From Christiangramia salexigens (lineage in GTDB: Bacteria; Bacteroidota; Bacteroidia; Flavobacteriales; Flavobacteriaceae): 64,000 bases of DNA. Position 1 is the first letter of the stretch. Each line of letters begins with the position of its first letter. Where the stretch lies: assembly GCF_001889005.1 (NCBI RefSeq), contig NZ_CP018153.1, forward strand, positions 2,018,501-2,082,500. The letters are read 5' to 3'. The notes beneath the pieces are model-generated. The model was not told the origin of the DNA. It saw only the letters and a program-made list of their open reading frames with translations, and ran no database searches. The translations under genes were made by a program, and so were the position numbers. Positions 44,697 to 55,437 of the stretch are shown piece by piece.

Positions 44697-45125
44697 TTAA
44701 TTCTCAGGATCTTCTTCTGCTGAAGGCTCTTCTTTTTTGGTGTGGTCTACGTTATCTTCAGGAGTATCGTCTACAACGCTTTTAAGGATATGACTATTCT
44801 TTTGATATTTACCCTGCAGATCGTCCATCACAGACTCGTCCCATAATTTTACTCCAATAAAATAAGAAGCTCTCCCAATAAGATGTGCACTCACGGGGGC
44901 AGTAAGAAAAATGAAGAGAATGATCACAAAGGCCTGAGAAGTTACTCCGGAATTACTAAAATAAACCGTGGTCGCAATCAGTAGCAATCCCACACCTAAA
45001 GTAGCCGCCTTGGTAGTCACTGAGATCCTAAGATAGGTATCGGGCATACGAACAAGTCCTATTGCAGCTAGCAATACGAACAATGCACCTAGAGTAGCCA
45101 GAACACCAATTATAATATCTATCAT
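44697..45125 (-). CDS. mrpG: Mrp antiporter subunit G
   Basis: The 142-residue membrane protein has three helices, including the family sequence MPDTYLRISVTTKAATLGVGLLL and a FLTAPVSAHLIGRASY motif. It has an acidic C-terminal tail longer than usual. It overlaps mrpF by 4 nt and is the last gene of the antiporter operon. Confidence 0.93.
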   Translation of the reverse strand: MIDIIIGVLATLGALFVLLAAIGLVRMPDTYLRISVTTKAATLGVGLLLIATTVYFSNSGVTSQAFVIILFIFLTAPVSAHLIGRASYFIGVKLWDESVMDDLQGKYQKNSHILKSVVDDTPEDNVDHTKKEEPSAEEDPEN

Positions 45126-45394
45126 TTTTTCTTTCTTTTTTCAAGGTAATACGAAAGCGCCACGGTACTCAAAAAGGCAATTAGAGCTAAAATCAGCGCT
45201 GTATCCATTAAGGTAGAGTGGTTGTAGATAATACTATAAACACCTATAATACCAATTCCGGTTGTTATAATAAGATCCAGTGAGATGATCTTATCGGCAA
45301 TACTAGGACCTTTTATAAATCGCCAAAAGATCAGCACTGCAGAGATCACCAGTACGGGTAATATTATAAAATGTAAATATTCAAATAAGGTCAT
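45122..45394 (-). CDS. mrpF: Mrp antiporter subunit F
   Basis: The 90-residue membrane protein has three hydrophobic segments. GPSIADKIISLDLIITTGIGIIG matches the MrpF/PhaF family. It overlaps both neighbours by 4 nt (mrpE and mrpG). Confidence 0.92.
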   Translation of the reverse strand: MTLFEYLHFIILPVLVISAVLIFWRFIKGPSIADKIISLDLIITTGIGIIGVYSIIYNHSTLMDTALILALIAFLSTVALSYYLEKRKKK

Positions 45395-45867
45395 GAAAGT
45401 ATCTCCAGAATTCTGCGTTCAAATCCGTTTTTAATTCCCCTGATAAATTTTTCACGGTCTTTAAGATACATTGCATGTACAAAAAGCACCTTTTTATCAT
45501 TAGACACGTCTATACTAAGCGTTCCCGGGGTTAATGAAATCATATTGGCCAAAAGGGTAATTCCAATATTGGACTGTACATCCAATGGCACCATAATGAT
45601 TCCGGGTCTCATTTTAAAGCCAGGCGTGATCACCTCATAAGCCACTTCCAAATTGGCCTTTACCAGTTCATATAAAAAGTTAATCACCAATAGAATAACT
45701 TTAGGTACTATGGTAAAATAGGTAGATCGTTTCCTGCCTATAGATATTAACCATAAAATATTGAAATTCAGAAAAAATCCGAACAAATAATTTTCGAACG
45801 AAAAATCTCCTGTCAGGGCAACCCAGACAAAAGTTAATAAGATATTCGACAGAAATTTATTTTTCAT
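45391..45867 (-). CDS. mrpE: Mrp antiporter subunit E
   Basis: The 158-residue membrane protein has two or three helices at the N-terminal half and a soluble MrpE domain. The motif LLANMISLTPGTLSIDVSNDKKVLFVHAM is characteristic. It lies 7 nt after mrpD and overlaps mrpF. Confidence 0.92.
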   Translation of the reverse strand: MKNKFLSNILLTFVWVALTGDFSFENYLFGFFLNFNILWLISIGRKRSTYFTIVPKVILLVINFLYELVKANLEVAYEVITPGFKMRPGIIMVPLDVQSNIGITLLANMISLTPGTLSIDVSNDKKVLFVHAMYLKDREKFIRGIKNGFERRILEILS

Positions 45868-45874
45868 TCTTCAG

Positions 45875-47389
45875 TTATTTCGATCTATTTAATACAGTAT
45901 CTATATAAACCTGATTATTTACAAGCTCATCTGCTATTCTCGCAGATAATTCCTGAACATGTTCGGCTCCAAACCCAATATACAAAGATACAATACTCAA
46001 AAGGGCAATTGGAAAAACAAACTGAAGCCTTTTAAAGTATCTCATATTCTGGAAATACTTGAACTTGTCTTTTACTGTAAACTCCTTTGGTGTCTTCCAG
46101 AACACTTCTGCCCACATTTTGGCAATTATGACAAGCGTAATAAAACTTGCAAAGATTATTGCGGCCACCGTTAAGTAAGAACCTCCCTCAAATCCAGCCT
46201 TTATAAGATTGATCTTAGGCCAGAAACCGGAAAGTGGCGGAATACCCACCAATGAAAATAATGGGATAAATAGCAACAGACTTATCTTTGGCCAGTCGGA
46301 ATAGATTCCTCCAAGCATCCTCATACTGTTGGTTCCTTTAATTTTATAGATTAAACCGCTTACCATGAACAGGTTTGTCTTAACAACAATATCATGTATC
46401 AGGTAAAAAATAGCTCCAGCGATAGCCATTTCGGTAAACATTCCAAGACCTGCGATCATATATCCAATATGGCAGATTATTAAATATGAAAAAACCTTTC
46501 GGATATTATTCTGAACCAATGCGCCCACACCTCCACTCACCAGAGTAAGTATTGCGATTACCATTAGAATATTATCCAGAAAAGCGTCACCGGTAAAGAT
46601 CAACGTAAATACCCTTATCAAGGCGTAAACACCCACTTTGGTTAAAAGTCCACCGAAAATTGCAGAAACAGCAAATGGCGGAGTATGATATGAGGCCGGA
46701 AGCCAGAAATACAATGGGAACAAACCGGCTTTAATTCCGAATCCGATCAAGAATAATATAGCCGTGACCTGTACAAGGCCTCTGTTTTCTATCGCTGCAA
46801 TTTTACCCGCAAGATCTGCCATATTCAGACTTCCCGTTAGACCATATAAGACAGCAATTGCTGTAAGGAAGATCATGGACGCAAGAATATTTAATGTAAA
46901 ATACTTTACTGCCCCTTCCAATTGAGCTTTCTCTCCACCAATTGTTATTAGCACAAATGAGCTAATTATTATGATCTCAAACCAAACGTAAAGGTTAAAA
47001 ATATCCCCTGTCAGGAAAGCTCCGTTAAGACCCAGAATTAGAAAATGAAAAATTGGAAAATACCCGAACTTCAAGCGATCTTTAAGCACCGAACCCGCTG
47101 AAAATATGGAGACTGCCAACCCAGCAATGGAGGTTAGCAATACCAAAGTTGCCGCAAGCGAATCTGCGACGAAAGTGATTCCAAAAGGCGCTGCCCAGCT
47201 ACCTGCCTGCACGGTTTGTATTCCGTTATTCCAAACAAAAGCAAATACCCAGGCGGCAAGACCAACACTCGCAACACTTCCAATTACACTAAATATCTTT
47301 TGAAAGCGGATATTATTCCAGCTAAACATTAAGATAATGCTTATTGCAATCTGTAGAAAAAGCGGATATATAATTAATTGTTGTGTCAT
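45875..47389 (-). CDS. mrpD: Mrp antiporter subunit D (NADH-quinone oxidoreductase ND2/ND4-like)
   Basis: The 504-residue membrane protein of the proton-pumping antiporter family has about 14 helices. [39 protein letters not shown] and the conserved lysine-bearing region mark the ND2/ND4/ND5 group. It is paired with MrpA. It overlaps mrpC by 4 nt. Confidence 0.95.
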   Translation of the reverse strand: MTQQLIIYPLFLQIAISIILMFSWNNIRFQKIFSVIGSVASVGLAAWVFAFVWNNGIQTVQAGSWAAPFGITFVADSLAATLVLLTSIAGLAVSIFSAGSVLKDRLKFGYFPIFHFLILGLNGAFLTGDIFNLYVWFEIIIISSFVLITIGGEKAQLEGAVKYFTLNILASMIFLTAIAVLYGLTGSLNMADLAGKIAAIENRGLVQVTAILFLIGFGIKAGLFPLYFWLPASYHTPPFAVSAIFGGLLTKVGVYALIRVFTLIFTGDAFLDNILMVIAILTLVSGGVGALVQNNIRKVFSYLIICHIGYMIAGLGMFTEMAIAGAIFYLIHDIVVKTNLFMVSGLIYKIKGTNSMRMLGGIYSDWPKISLLLFIPLFSLVGIPPLSGFWPKINLIKAGFEGGSYLTVAAIIFASFITLVIIAKMWAEVFWKTPKEFTVKDKFKYFQNMRYFKRLQFVFPIALLSIVSLYIGFGAEHVQELSARIADELVNNQVYIDTVLNRSK

Positions 47390-47739
47390 GAATCTTCGTC
47401 GGTTGCGTTCATTTCATCCAGGTCGTCTGTTTTCACCACCGTATGTGCTCTTTTCACAAGAACTATAGCGAAAGACTGAAGCCCAAAACTAATTACAATT
47501 GCGGTCAATATTAAAGCCTGAGGTACAGGATCTGCATATGCTTCGGTGAACACTTTTTCGCTTCCATCTATGATAGGTGGAGCTCCCTTGGTAATTCTAC
47601 CAAGAAGAAAGATCAACAAATTCGCGCCATTCCCAAGCAGAATGATACCAATGATAAGCTTTACCAAACTACGGCGCAACATCATGTAAATGCCGGTCGC
47701 ATAAAGTAATCCAATCATCAATGCTAAAAGTATCTCCAT
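47386..47739 (-). CDS. mrpC: Mrp antiporter subunit C (NuoK-like)
   Basis: The 117-residue protein has three helices. It is related to NuoK, with the family [18 protein letters not shown] and [28 protein letters not shown] motifs. The acidic C-terminal tail is charged. Confidence 0.94.
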   Translation of the reverse strand: MEILLALMIGLLYATGIYMMLRRSLVKLIIGIILLGNGANLLIFLLGRITKGAPPIIDGSEKVFTEAYADPVPQALILTAIVISFGLQSFAIVLVKRAHTVVKTDDLDEMNATDEDS

Positions 47740-47740
47740 A

Positions 47741-48157
47741 TTAGGCTGACTCTGAAATTGTAAAGATTATTGTTAGAGTTACTCCATTTACCACAAGATA
47801 AACTCCGATATCAAAAAATAGGGCGGAACCAATGCTTCCGAGAATTGCGACCGGCTCGTGAGACCACAGTCCGGTCATAAATGGCAGATCAAATAACGCC
47901 ACAGGCGCTAGGCCACTTAAAAACGCTATGGCAAGGCCAACAGGAATAAAGTAACCAGGATGCAATACTAATAACTCCTTTGTCTTTTTTAAACCGTTGG
48001 CAAATGAATGAAGAATAAATGCAATTGAAGCAATTAATCCTCCAACAAAACCACCACCGGGTAGATAATGACCACGCAAAAGAATAAATACAGAGAACAA
48101 CAACAATACCGGTAAAAGGTAGTTGGAAGCTGTTCGTAATATTATCGTAGTTCGCAT
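47741..48157 (-). CDS. mrpB: Mrp antiporter subunit B
   Basis: The 138-residue membrane protein has four helices. The motif [24 protein letters not shown] is the MrpB hallmark. It ends 1 nt before mrpC and follows mrpA by 12 nt. Confidence 0.94.
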   Translation of the reverse strand: MRTTIILRTASNYLLPVLLLFSVFILLRGHYLPGGGFVGGLIASIAFILHSFANGLKKTKELLVLHPGYFIPVGLAIAFLSGLAPVALFDLPFMTGLWSHEPVAILGSIGSALFFDIGVYLVVNGVTLTIIFTISESA

Positions 48158-48169
48158 ATCTTCTTTAAA

Positions 48170-50488
48170 TTAATCCTGATTTCTTTTGCGGTCCACAGTT
48201 TTCAACCTCAGTTTCATCAATCCAAATACTCCTATGGCTGCAATAGCTAATACTGAAATTTCAATCAAGGTATCTGATCCTCTAAAATCTACCAGTATTA
48301 CGTTTACCACGTTTTTTCCGTGCGCTTCCAGATAAGCATTATTAGCATAGAAATTACCAATATCCTTATTCACGGGTTCAGAAAGCACTTGCAGAGAAAG
48401 GGTTGCTATTAGCAGTCCAAAGATCCCTGACAGGATACCATCTCTTACTCTGGTCTTAAAATCTGAAAGTTTTAAATACCTCGGTAATTTATATAGTACT
48501 AATACAAATAGGATAACCGTTAAAGTATCAATAGAAAATTGAGTCATTGCTAGATCGGGTGCACTATAGAACACAAAGATCAAACAGATCGAAAGACCTA
48601 CAACTCCCATACCCACTACTGCAGCCAGCCTTGATTGAGTAAACACAGTATAAAAAATACCTGCAATCAAAATTAGCGTGGTAGTTATCTCGTATAAGGT
48701 TATTTTAGAAAGCGAGTTATAATCTATAGAAAAACTGGTATCCCCTAAAATAATATATCCAACCAAAACTACCAGGAAAAGGATAATTATTGAAATATAG
48801 TTCCTCAAATACCCATTTTGAAAAAATCTCGTCCAAAAGCTGGAAAGGATAATAAATCCTCTATTGAATTTTCCAAGCAGACTTTCAGGCGATATGGATT
48901 CAAATTTTGCCGCTGCACTTTCTAGTTTTGCAGAGGGCTTTAGAATAAAATACAAAGCTATACCTACTCCAATAGTGATCAAACTAAGTATAAAAACCAT
49001 ATTAAAACCATGCCATAGAGCCAAATGTATTTCGCTGGCATCTGCACCAAGTGCCTCTACCACGGGTTTCACCAATGCTGATTCGATAATGAACGGAGCC
49101 ACACCGAATATTATCCCAAGGGAAGCCAATAATAATGGCGGCGCCCACATAAGGAAGCCTGGCATTTTCACATTGGAATGTTCTTCAGGCAACTTGCCGG
49201 TAAATGGTTTGATACCAGCCACGAATCCTGCATATAACAAGAATATTTTCGTGAGTACTATTGCGATTATAATCAGCACTACCAGCCATTCCGATTTTGA
49301 GGCTGCATCATAAGTGAGCTCCTTACCAACAAAACCAATACTTGGTGGGATACCCGCACTAGAAATCGCAGCAAGAATGCCGGCTATACCAACAGGTAAC
49401 ATTATTTTATTAAGTCCGGAGAGTCTGGTGACATCCCTTGTATGAGTTTGATGATCTATAATTCCGGTCACAAGGAACAAAGTGGCTTTATACAGTGCGT
49501 GAACAATAATAAACACCGCCGCAGCTAAAAATGCTTCCTGAGTTCCTAAACCAATTAAAAACACTAGTATTCCCAATGCAGAAATAGTGGAATATGCAAG
49601 AATACCCTTTAGATCTGTTCTGAAAATTGTGTGTATGGCAGAGTACAACATTGTTATTCCACCAACTATGATTAGAGTAGTATTCCAGAACTCTTCTCCT
49701 CCCAGTACCGGAGTAAACCTCATTAATAAATACACCCCAGCTTTTACCATTGTAGCAGAATGCAGGTAAGTAGACACGGGAGTTGGAGCTTTCATCGCTC
49801 CGGGCAACCAAAAATGAAATGGAAATTGGGCTGATTTTGTAAAAGCAGCACCAAATATTAGGAGAACCGCAATTAGGTAATATGGATTAGAAGTGATCAC
49901 CTCGCTCATTCCTATCATCTCAGAAATGCTGTAGGTTCCTACCATATTGTTTAACAACAAAGCACCTGCCAAAAGAAAAAGACCTCCAATCCCAGTGATC
50001 CCGAGAGCTATTAAAGCAGATTTTCTCGACGCCGGATTTGTATTATTAAATCCAATAAGGAAGAACGAAGAAATACTTGTTAATTCCCAAAAAACGAATA
50101 AGGTTATCATGTTATCTGAAAGGACCAGACCCAACATGGCACCCATAAAAGCAGCCAGATAACCATAGAACCTATCCAGATATTGGTGTCCCCTCAAATA
50201 AGACGAAGTATATGCAAAGACGAGAAAACCAATCCCCGTGATCATCAATGTGAACAAAAGCGAAAGTCCATCTAACTTAAATCCAAGGTCCACTCCAAAA
50301 GATGGCACCCATTCATAAGTCCTGTTAATTACTTCTCCGCTTGATACTCGTGATATAAACTGTGAAAAATACACAAACAGGCCTAAAGGCACGATAGAAG
50401 CAAGCAAGGATAGTTTACCCTTGAAGAACTTCCCCGTGAAAACGAGAAAAATTGAAAATAGAAAGCCTGTAAGAATTGCGGTTAGCAT
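48170..50488 (-). CDS. mrpA: Mrp antiporter subunit A (ND5-like)
   Basis: The 772-residue protein has about 20 predicted helices. It has ND5-like motifs (FWELTSISSFFLIGFNNT, FPFHFWLPGAMKAPTPVSTYLHSATMVKAGVYLLMRF) and a C-terminal MrpB-like part (APDLAMTQFSIDTLTVILFVLVLYKLP) as in standard MrpA. It is the ion-translocating core of the sodium/proton antiporter. It is the first gene of the operon, with an exact -7 promoter element 23 nt upstream. Confidence 0.95.
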   Translation of the reverse strand: MLTAILTGFLFSIFLVFTGKFFKGKLSLLASIVPLGLFVYFSQFISRVSSGEVINRTYEWVPSFGVDLGFKLDGLSLLFTLMITGIGFLVFAYTSSYLRGHQYLDRFYGYLAAFMGAMLGLVLSDNMITLFVFWELTSISSFFLIGFNNTNPASRKSALIALGITGIGGLFLLAGALLLNNMVGTYSISEMIGMSEVITSNPYYLIAVLLIFGAAFTKSAQFPFHFWLPGAMKAPTPVSTYLHSATMVKAGVYLLMRFTPVLGGEEFWNTTLIIVGGITMLYSAIHTIFRTDLKGILAYSTISALGILVFLIGLGTQEAFLAAAVFIIVHALYKATLFLVTGIIDHQTHTRDVTRLSGLNKIMLPVGIAGILAAISSAGIPPSIGFVGKELTYDAASKSEWLVVLIIIAIVLTKIFLLYAGFVAGIKPFTGKLPEEHSNVKMPGFLMWAPPLLLASLGIIFGVAPFIIESALVKPVVEALGADASEIHLALWHGFNMVFILSLITIGVGIALYFILKPSAKLESAAAKFESISPESLLGKFNRGFIILSSFWTRFFQNGYLRNYISIIILFLVVLVGYIILGDTSFSIDYNSLSKITLYEITTTLILIAGIFYTVFTQSRLAAVVGMGVVGLSICLIFVFYSAPDLAMTQFSIDTLTVILFVLVLYKLPRYLKLSDFKTRVRDGILSGIFGLLIATLSLQVLSEPVNKDIGNFYANNAYLEAHGKNVVNVILVDFRGSDTLIEISVLAIAAIGVFGLMKLRLKTVDRKRNQD

Positions 50489-50510
50489 ACTTAGTTTAAA
50501 TCAGTCCACG

Positions 50511-50518
50511 CAAATATA
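50511..50518 (-). promoter_or_regulatory. -7 element of the mrp operon promoter
   Basis: Read leftwards: TATATTTG, identical to that before rplU and HU. At the -33 distance the sequence is TTTA rather than TTTG. The predicted start lies about 16 nt before the mrpA start. Confidence 0.6.
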
Positions 50519-50648
50519 ACAGATATTATTGAAGTTTAAAGAGTCTGGTTTGAGATAAGTCTGTAGAAAGCCCTGCCAATTGTAAGCTTTAAAGCAATGA
50601 TTCAAATACAAAACATATTCCTTAATTTATTCGTTAATTTTTTATGAA

Positions 50649-51254
50649 ATGTTCGAGGTAGTGAAAAAAATAATTCAAACAACTTATTATCGTTTATCAA
50701 TAATTACCGTATTATTGTTATCGATAAACAATAATTTAAAAAAAGTGAAATCTTCGGTAGTGTTAAGAAATATTATTAGTATTACTTATTATTTAATGGT
50801 CTTTTCCTGGCTAATAATTCTAGGCATCTTTACTTACTCAATTATAGCAGACGAAAATTCAGCACTTCAAATATTTAAGGAATATGAGGAGTTTACAATC
50901 AATTCTAAACGTGCGCTGATTACAATCCTATTGTACGAACTCATAATGATTGGATTCTGGATCTATCTTTTTCGTTTAATCAAAAATTTAATGGATAGTT
51001 TAACTTCAAAATCAATTTTCACCAAATTTCAAATCAGCAGTTTTAAACTTATAGGTCAACTAATCATCCTTTTGAAGGTTATCGATACACTATTCGCATT
51101 TTTATTCGATATTATATTTAAAGATCGTGTGAGATTTAAAATTGATTTTGTGGATTTCTGGCTGATTATAGCCCTTGGCTTATTTTTCATTTTTATTTCG
51201 CAAATTTTTAATAGAGCAAGACCATACAAAGAAGAAAACGAATTAACCGTTTAG
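50649..51254 (+). CDS. DUF2975 membrane protein
   Basis: The 201-residue protein has four hydrophobic segments, around residues 39-65, 88-112, 133-157 and 168-189, with a basic N terminus. The layout, with helices, then SIFTKFQISSFKLIGQLI and RVRFKIDFVDFWLIIALGLFFIFISQIFNRA, matches DUF2975. It is followed after 2 nt by a small Xre-type HTH gene, the usual partner of this domain. Its role is unknown. A membrane sensor for the HTH protein is inferred. Confidence 0.85.
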   Translation: MFEVVKKIIQTTYYRLSIITVLLLSINNNLKKVKSSVVLRNIISITYYLMVFSWLIILGIFTYSIIADENSALQIFKEYEEFTINSKRALITILLYELIMIGFWIYLFRLIKNLMDSLTSKSIFTKFQISSFKLIGQLIILLKVIDTLFAFLFDIIFKDRVRFKIDFVDFWLIIALGLFFIFISQIFNRARPYKEENELTV

Positions 51255-51256
51255 AT

Positions 51257-51460
51257 ATGCCAATTCAGATAAACCTTGATAAAATTTTAGAGGAAAAAGA
51301 GGTCAAAAGCAATGAATTAGCCGACATTATTGGCATCACCACCGCAAACCTCTCTATCCTCAAAACCGGAAAAGCAAAAGCTATACGTTTTTCAACCCTA
51401 GAGGCGATCTGCGAAGCCTTAGAATGTCAACCGGGGGATATATTGGAATATAAATCTTAA
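51257..51460 (+). CDS. small Xre-type helix-turn-helix regulator (YozG-like)
   Basis: The 67-residue protein is almost entirely one HTH domain. The motif KSNELADIIGITTANLSILKTGKAKAIRFSTLEAICEALECQPGDILEY is the standard HTH_26 pattern. It lies 2 nt after the DUF2975 gene, the usual pair, and is probably co-transcribed with it. Confidence 0.9.
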   Translation: MPIQINLDKILEEKEVKSNELADIIGITTANLSILKTGKAKAIRFSTLEAICEALECQPGDILEYKS

Positions 51461-51513
51461 AGACCACCTATCACATAAAATATTTACTTTAGAGAAAATC
51501 TTAAAATTGAACT

Positions 51514-53289
51514 ATGCGCTACATATTTATAACACTACTTTTCCTATGTTTTAAGGGCATTGCCCAAACGAACAATTACAATATCTCCTTTGAAAATGCC
51601 GTGCATCACGAGGCTAAGATCAAAGCTAGTTTTCCTAAGATCAAAACCGGTAAATTAAAATTAAGAATGAGCAGGACTTCACCGGGACGTTATGCACTGC
51701 ATGAGTTTGCCAAAAATGTATACGGTTTAAAGGCGACAAATAGCAAAGGAGAAGCACTTCCAATTAGCCGACCAGATCCTTATTCCTGGATCGTTAGCGG
51801 TCACGATGGTACTGTAAATATCGAATATATTCTCTATGCTAATCGCGGCGATGGAACGTATTCTCAGATAGACGAGACTCATGCTCATCTTAATATCCCT
51901 GCAACTTTTATTTATTCTGAAGAATTAAAACATAGACCAATAGAGGTGAATTTTGATGTTCGCGAAGACTTGAATTGGAAAATAGCAACTCAGTTAGAAA
52001 AGCTATCACAAAATAAATACTCAGCACCAGATCTATATTATTTCATGGATAGTCCTGTAGAGATAAGCGATCATGATGTTAAAGAATTTGAACTTCAAGG
52101 AAAAAAGATTCAATTCGTACTACACCATCCCGGAACTGACACAGAATTTGAAGAATATTTTGATCAGGTAATAAGAATTGTGAAACAAGAGACGGCTGTA
52201 TTTGGTGAATTACCAGATTACGACTACGGAAAATATACTTTTCTTGCCTGTTATATGCCAAATGTTTCCGGCGATGGCATGGAGCACAGAAACAGTACAA
52301 TTTTAACCGATATTGAAAGTCTTGCTGACGGCGGAATGAAAGGAAATATTGGAACGGTGGCACATGAGTTCTTCCACGGCTGGAATGTGGAACGCTTAAG
52401 ACCGGAAGACCTGGAACCTTTCAGCTTTTCTGAAGTAAATATGAGCGAAGGTCTTTGGTTTGCTGAAGGATTCACCAGCTATTATACGGGACTCATTTTA
52501 TGCCGGGCTCAGGTAAACTCCGAGAAAGAGTATATAGAAGGGCTTGCAGGCACTTTTAATTACGTATGGAATTCCCCGGCAAGGGAATACTTCAATCCTA
52601 TCCAGATGAGCATGCAGGCGCCATTTATAGATGCAGCCACCTCGGTAGACCCTGTGAACCGGGAAAATACTTTTATTTCCTATTATTCTTACGGTAGCAG
52701 CCTAGGTTTGGCGCTTGACCTTTCACTTAAACAGAATGATCTGAATCTTGATGATTTTATGAAACTAATGTGGACAAAATATGGAAAAAAAGAAATAGCA
52801 TATGACGTCAAAGATATCGAAGAAACTCTCATAGAATATGCAGGACCGGAGTTTGGCACCAAATTCTTTCAGGAATACATCCATTCCAGCAAAATGCCAG
52901 ATTATAAAAACCTTATGAAGAGCGTAGGTGTTAAATTAGAGCAGGAAACAAACGAAAATTATTTTGGCGCTACTCTTAAAAATACAGAAAACGGATTGGA
53001 AATTACTCGGAACACATTCAAGAACAGTCCTGCTTATAAGGCAGGATTAGATCACGGAGATCTAATTACGTCCGTAAACGGTGAACCTATCACATCAGTT
53101 GAAGATTTCAACAAACTAATCAAAAACAGTAAAAAGAACGCCGTTATAGAAATCGGTTTCGAAAGATTCGGAAAACCAAAAATTACAGAAGTTAAACTAG
53201 GTTCAGATCCTCATTATAAAATAAGTTTGATGGAAAAGGCAGAAAAACAACAATTAAAGAATAGAAAACAATGGTTGGACGCCAAATAA
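51514..53289 (+). CDS. M61 family metallopeptidase with PDZ domain
   Basis: The 591-residue exported peptidase has a signal ending KGIAQ. The M61 catalytic domain carries the zinc motif HEFFHGW (H284, E285, H288), and the third zinc-ligand Glu is in LWFAEGFTSYY. A C-terminal PDZ domain follows (SPAYKAGLDHGDLITSVNGEPITSVEDFNKLI). Relatives are aminopeptidases with glycyl preference. The gene stands alone after the HTH gene, with a strong terminator after it. Confidence 0.93.
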   Translation: MRYIFITLLFLCFKGIAQTNNYNISFENAVHHEAKIKASFPKIKTGKLKLRMSRTSPGRYALHEFAKNVYGLKATNSKGEALPISRPDPYSWIVSGHDGTVNIEYILYANRGDGTYSQIDETHAHLNIPATFIYSEELKHRPIEVNFDVREDLNWKIATQLEKLSQNKYSAPDLYYFMDSPVEISDHDVKEFELQGKKIQFVLHHPGTDTEFEEYFDQVIRIVKQETAVFGELPDYDYGKYTFLACYMPNVSGDGMEHRNSTILTDIESLADGGMKGNIGTVAHEFFHGWNVERLRPEDLEPFSFSEVNMSEGLWFAEGFTSYYTGLILCRAQVNSEKEYIEGLAGTFNYVWNSPAREYFNPIQMSMQAPFIDAATSVDPVNRENTFISYYSYGSSLGLALDLSLKQNDLNLDDFMKLMWTKYGKKEIAYDVKDIEETLIEYAGPEFGTKFFQEYIHSSKMPDYKNLMKSVGVKLEQETNENYFGATLKNTENGLEITRNTFKNSPAYKAGLDHGDLITSVNGEPITSVEDFNKLIKNSKKNAVIEIGFERFGKPKITEVKLGSDPHYKISLMEKAEKQQLKNRKQWLDAK

Positions 53290-53306
53290 TATAGCCTTAC
53301 TTAAAT

Positions 53307-53340
53307 AAAAAAAGGCCTTTCTCACGAAAGGCCTTTTTTT
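53307..53340. terminator. bidirectional terminator
   Basis: A near-perfect inverted repeat (53307-53321 and 53326-53340; GGCCTTTC core, loop TCAC), with A-run and T-run sides, lies between the M61 gene and the convergent atpC. It serves both. Confidence 0.9.
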
Positions 53341-53361
53341 TATACTTATATGTTTCTATAG

Positions 53362-53655
53362 CTAATCGGCTAAAATGATAGCTTTATTATCTTTCATTTC
53401 AAGAACTCCTCCTTTAATTGTGTAGTATAAAACATTAGAATCGGAAGTTTCAGTTCTAAACAGATCGCTTTTAGCTTTTACTTCATTAGACTTTCCAGCG
53501 GTAAGATTGATCTTTACATCACCTTCAGTCAAAGTTGAAACTATAGGAGCGTGATTATTCAGCATCTGAAATTCACCATCGTGTCCCGGCACTTTAACCG
53601 CATCCACTTCTGCTCTAAATACTACTGCTTCGGGAGTTACTATCTCTAAATACAT
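53362..53655 (-). CDS. atpC: F1 ATP synthase epsilon subunit
   Basis: The 97-residue protein has the epsilon N-terminal beta sandwich only (MYLEIVTPEAVVFRAEVDAVKVPGHDGEFQMLNNHAPIVSTL). It lacks the C-terminal alpha-helical domain of E. coli AtpC (139 residues), as is common in Bacteroidota. It follows atpD by 10 nt. Confidence 0.93.
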   Translation of the reverse strand: MYLEIVTPEAVVFRAEVDAVKVPGHDGEFQMLNNHAPIVSTLTEGDVKINLTAGKSNEVKAKSDLFRTETSDSNVLYYTIKGGVLEMKDNKAIILAD

Positions 53656-53665
53656 CTAAATTATT

Positions 53666-55177
<1,512 letters not shown>

Positions 55178-55271
55178 TTATCTAATTCTTTAATTTTTAA
55201 ATAGTAAAATTTGATAACCTATTAGCTTGATTTAAAATTCTATAAATAAGAAACAGGTCATTTTCAGGCTG

Positions 55272-55279
55272 CAAAGATA
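55272..55279 (-). promoter_or_regulatory. -7 element of the atpD-atpC promoter
   Basis: Read leftwards: TATCTTTG, an exact TAnnTTTG. The spacing to the nearest TTTG (11 nt) is short, so only the -7 is supported. Confidence 0.5.
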
Positions 55280-55388
55280 ATTTTTTCTGACAAAAAACAT
55301 ATTGGAAAACAGAGAAGTTTTAATCAAAAAAGATGTTCATGGAGAATATATGTGATATCAAGCCCTCACAGAAAAATATTAAGCAAAA

Positions 55389-55420
55389 AAAAAGCCTTTC
55401 TAAAAATAGAAAGGCTTTTT
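55389..55420 (-). terminator. terminator of glmS
   Basis: A 13-bp stem (AAAAAGCCTTTCT with AGAAAGGCTTTTT, loop AAAAAT) lies 17 nt after the glmS stop. The leftward tail is T-rich. Confidence 0.85.
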
Positions 55421-55437
55421 AATAATATTCACTCCCA

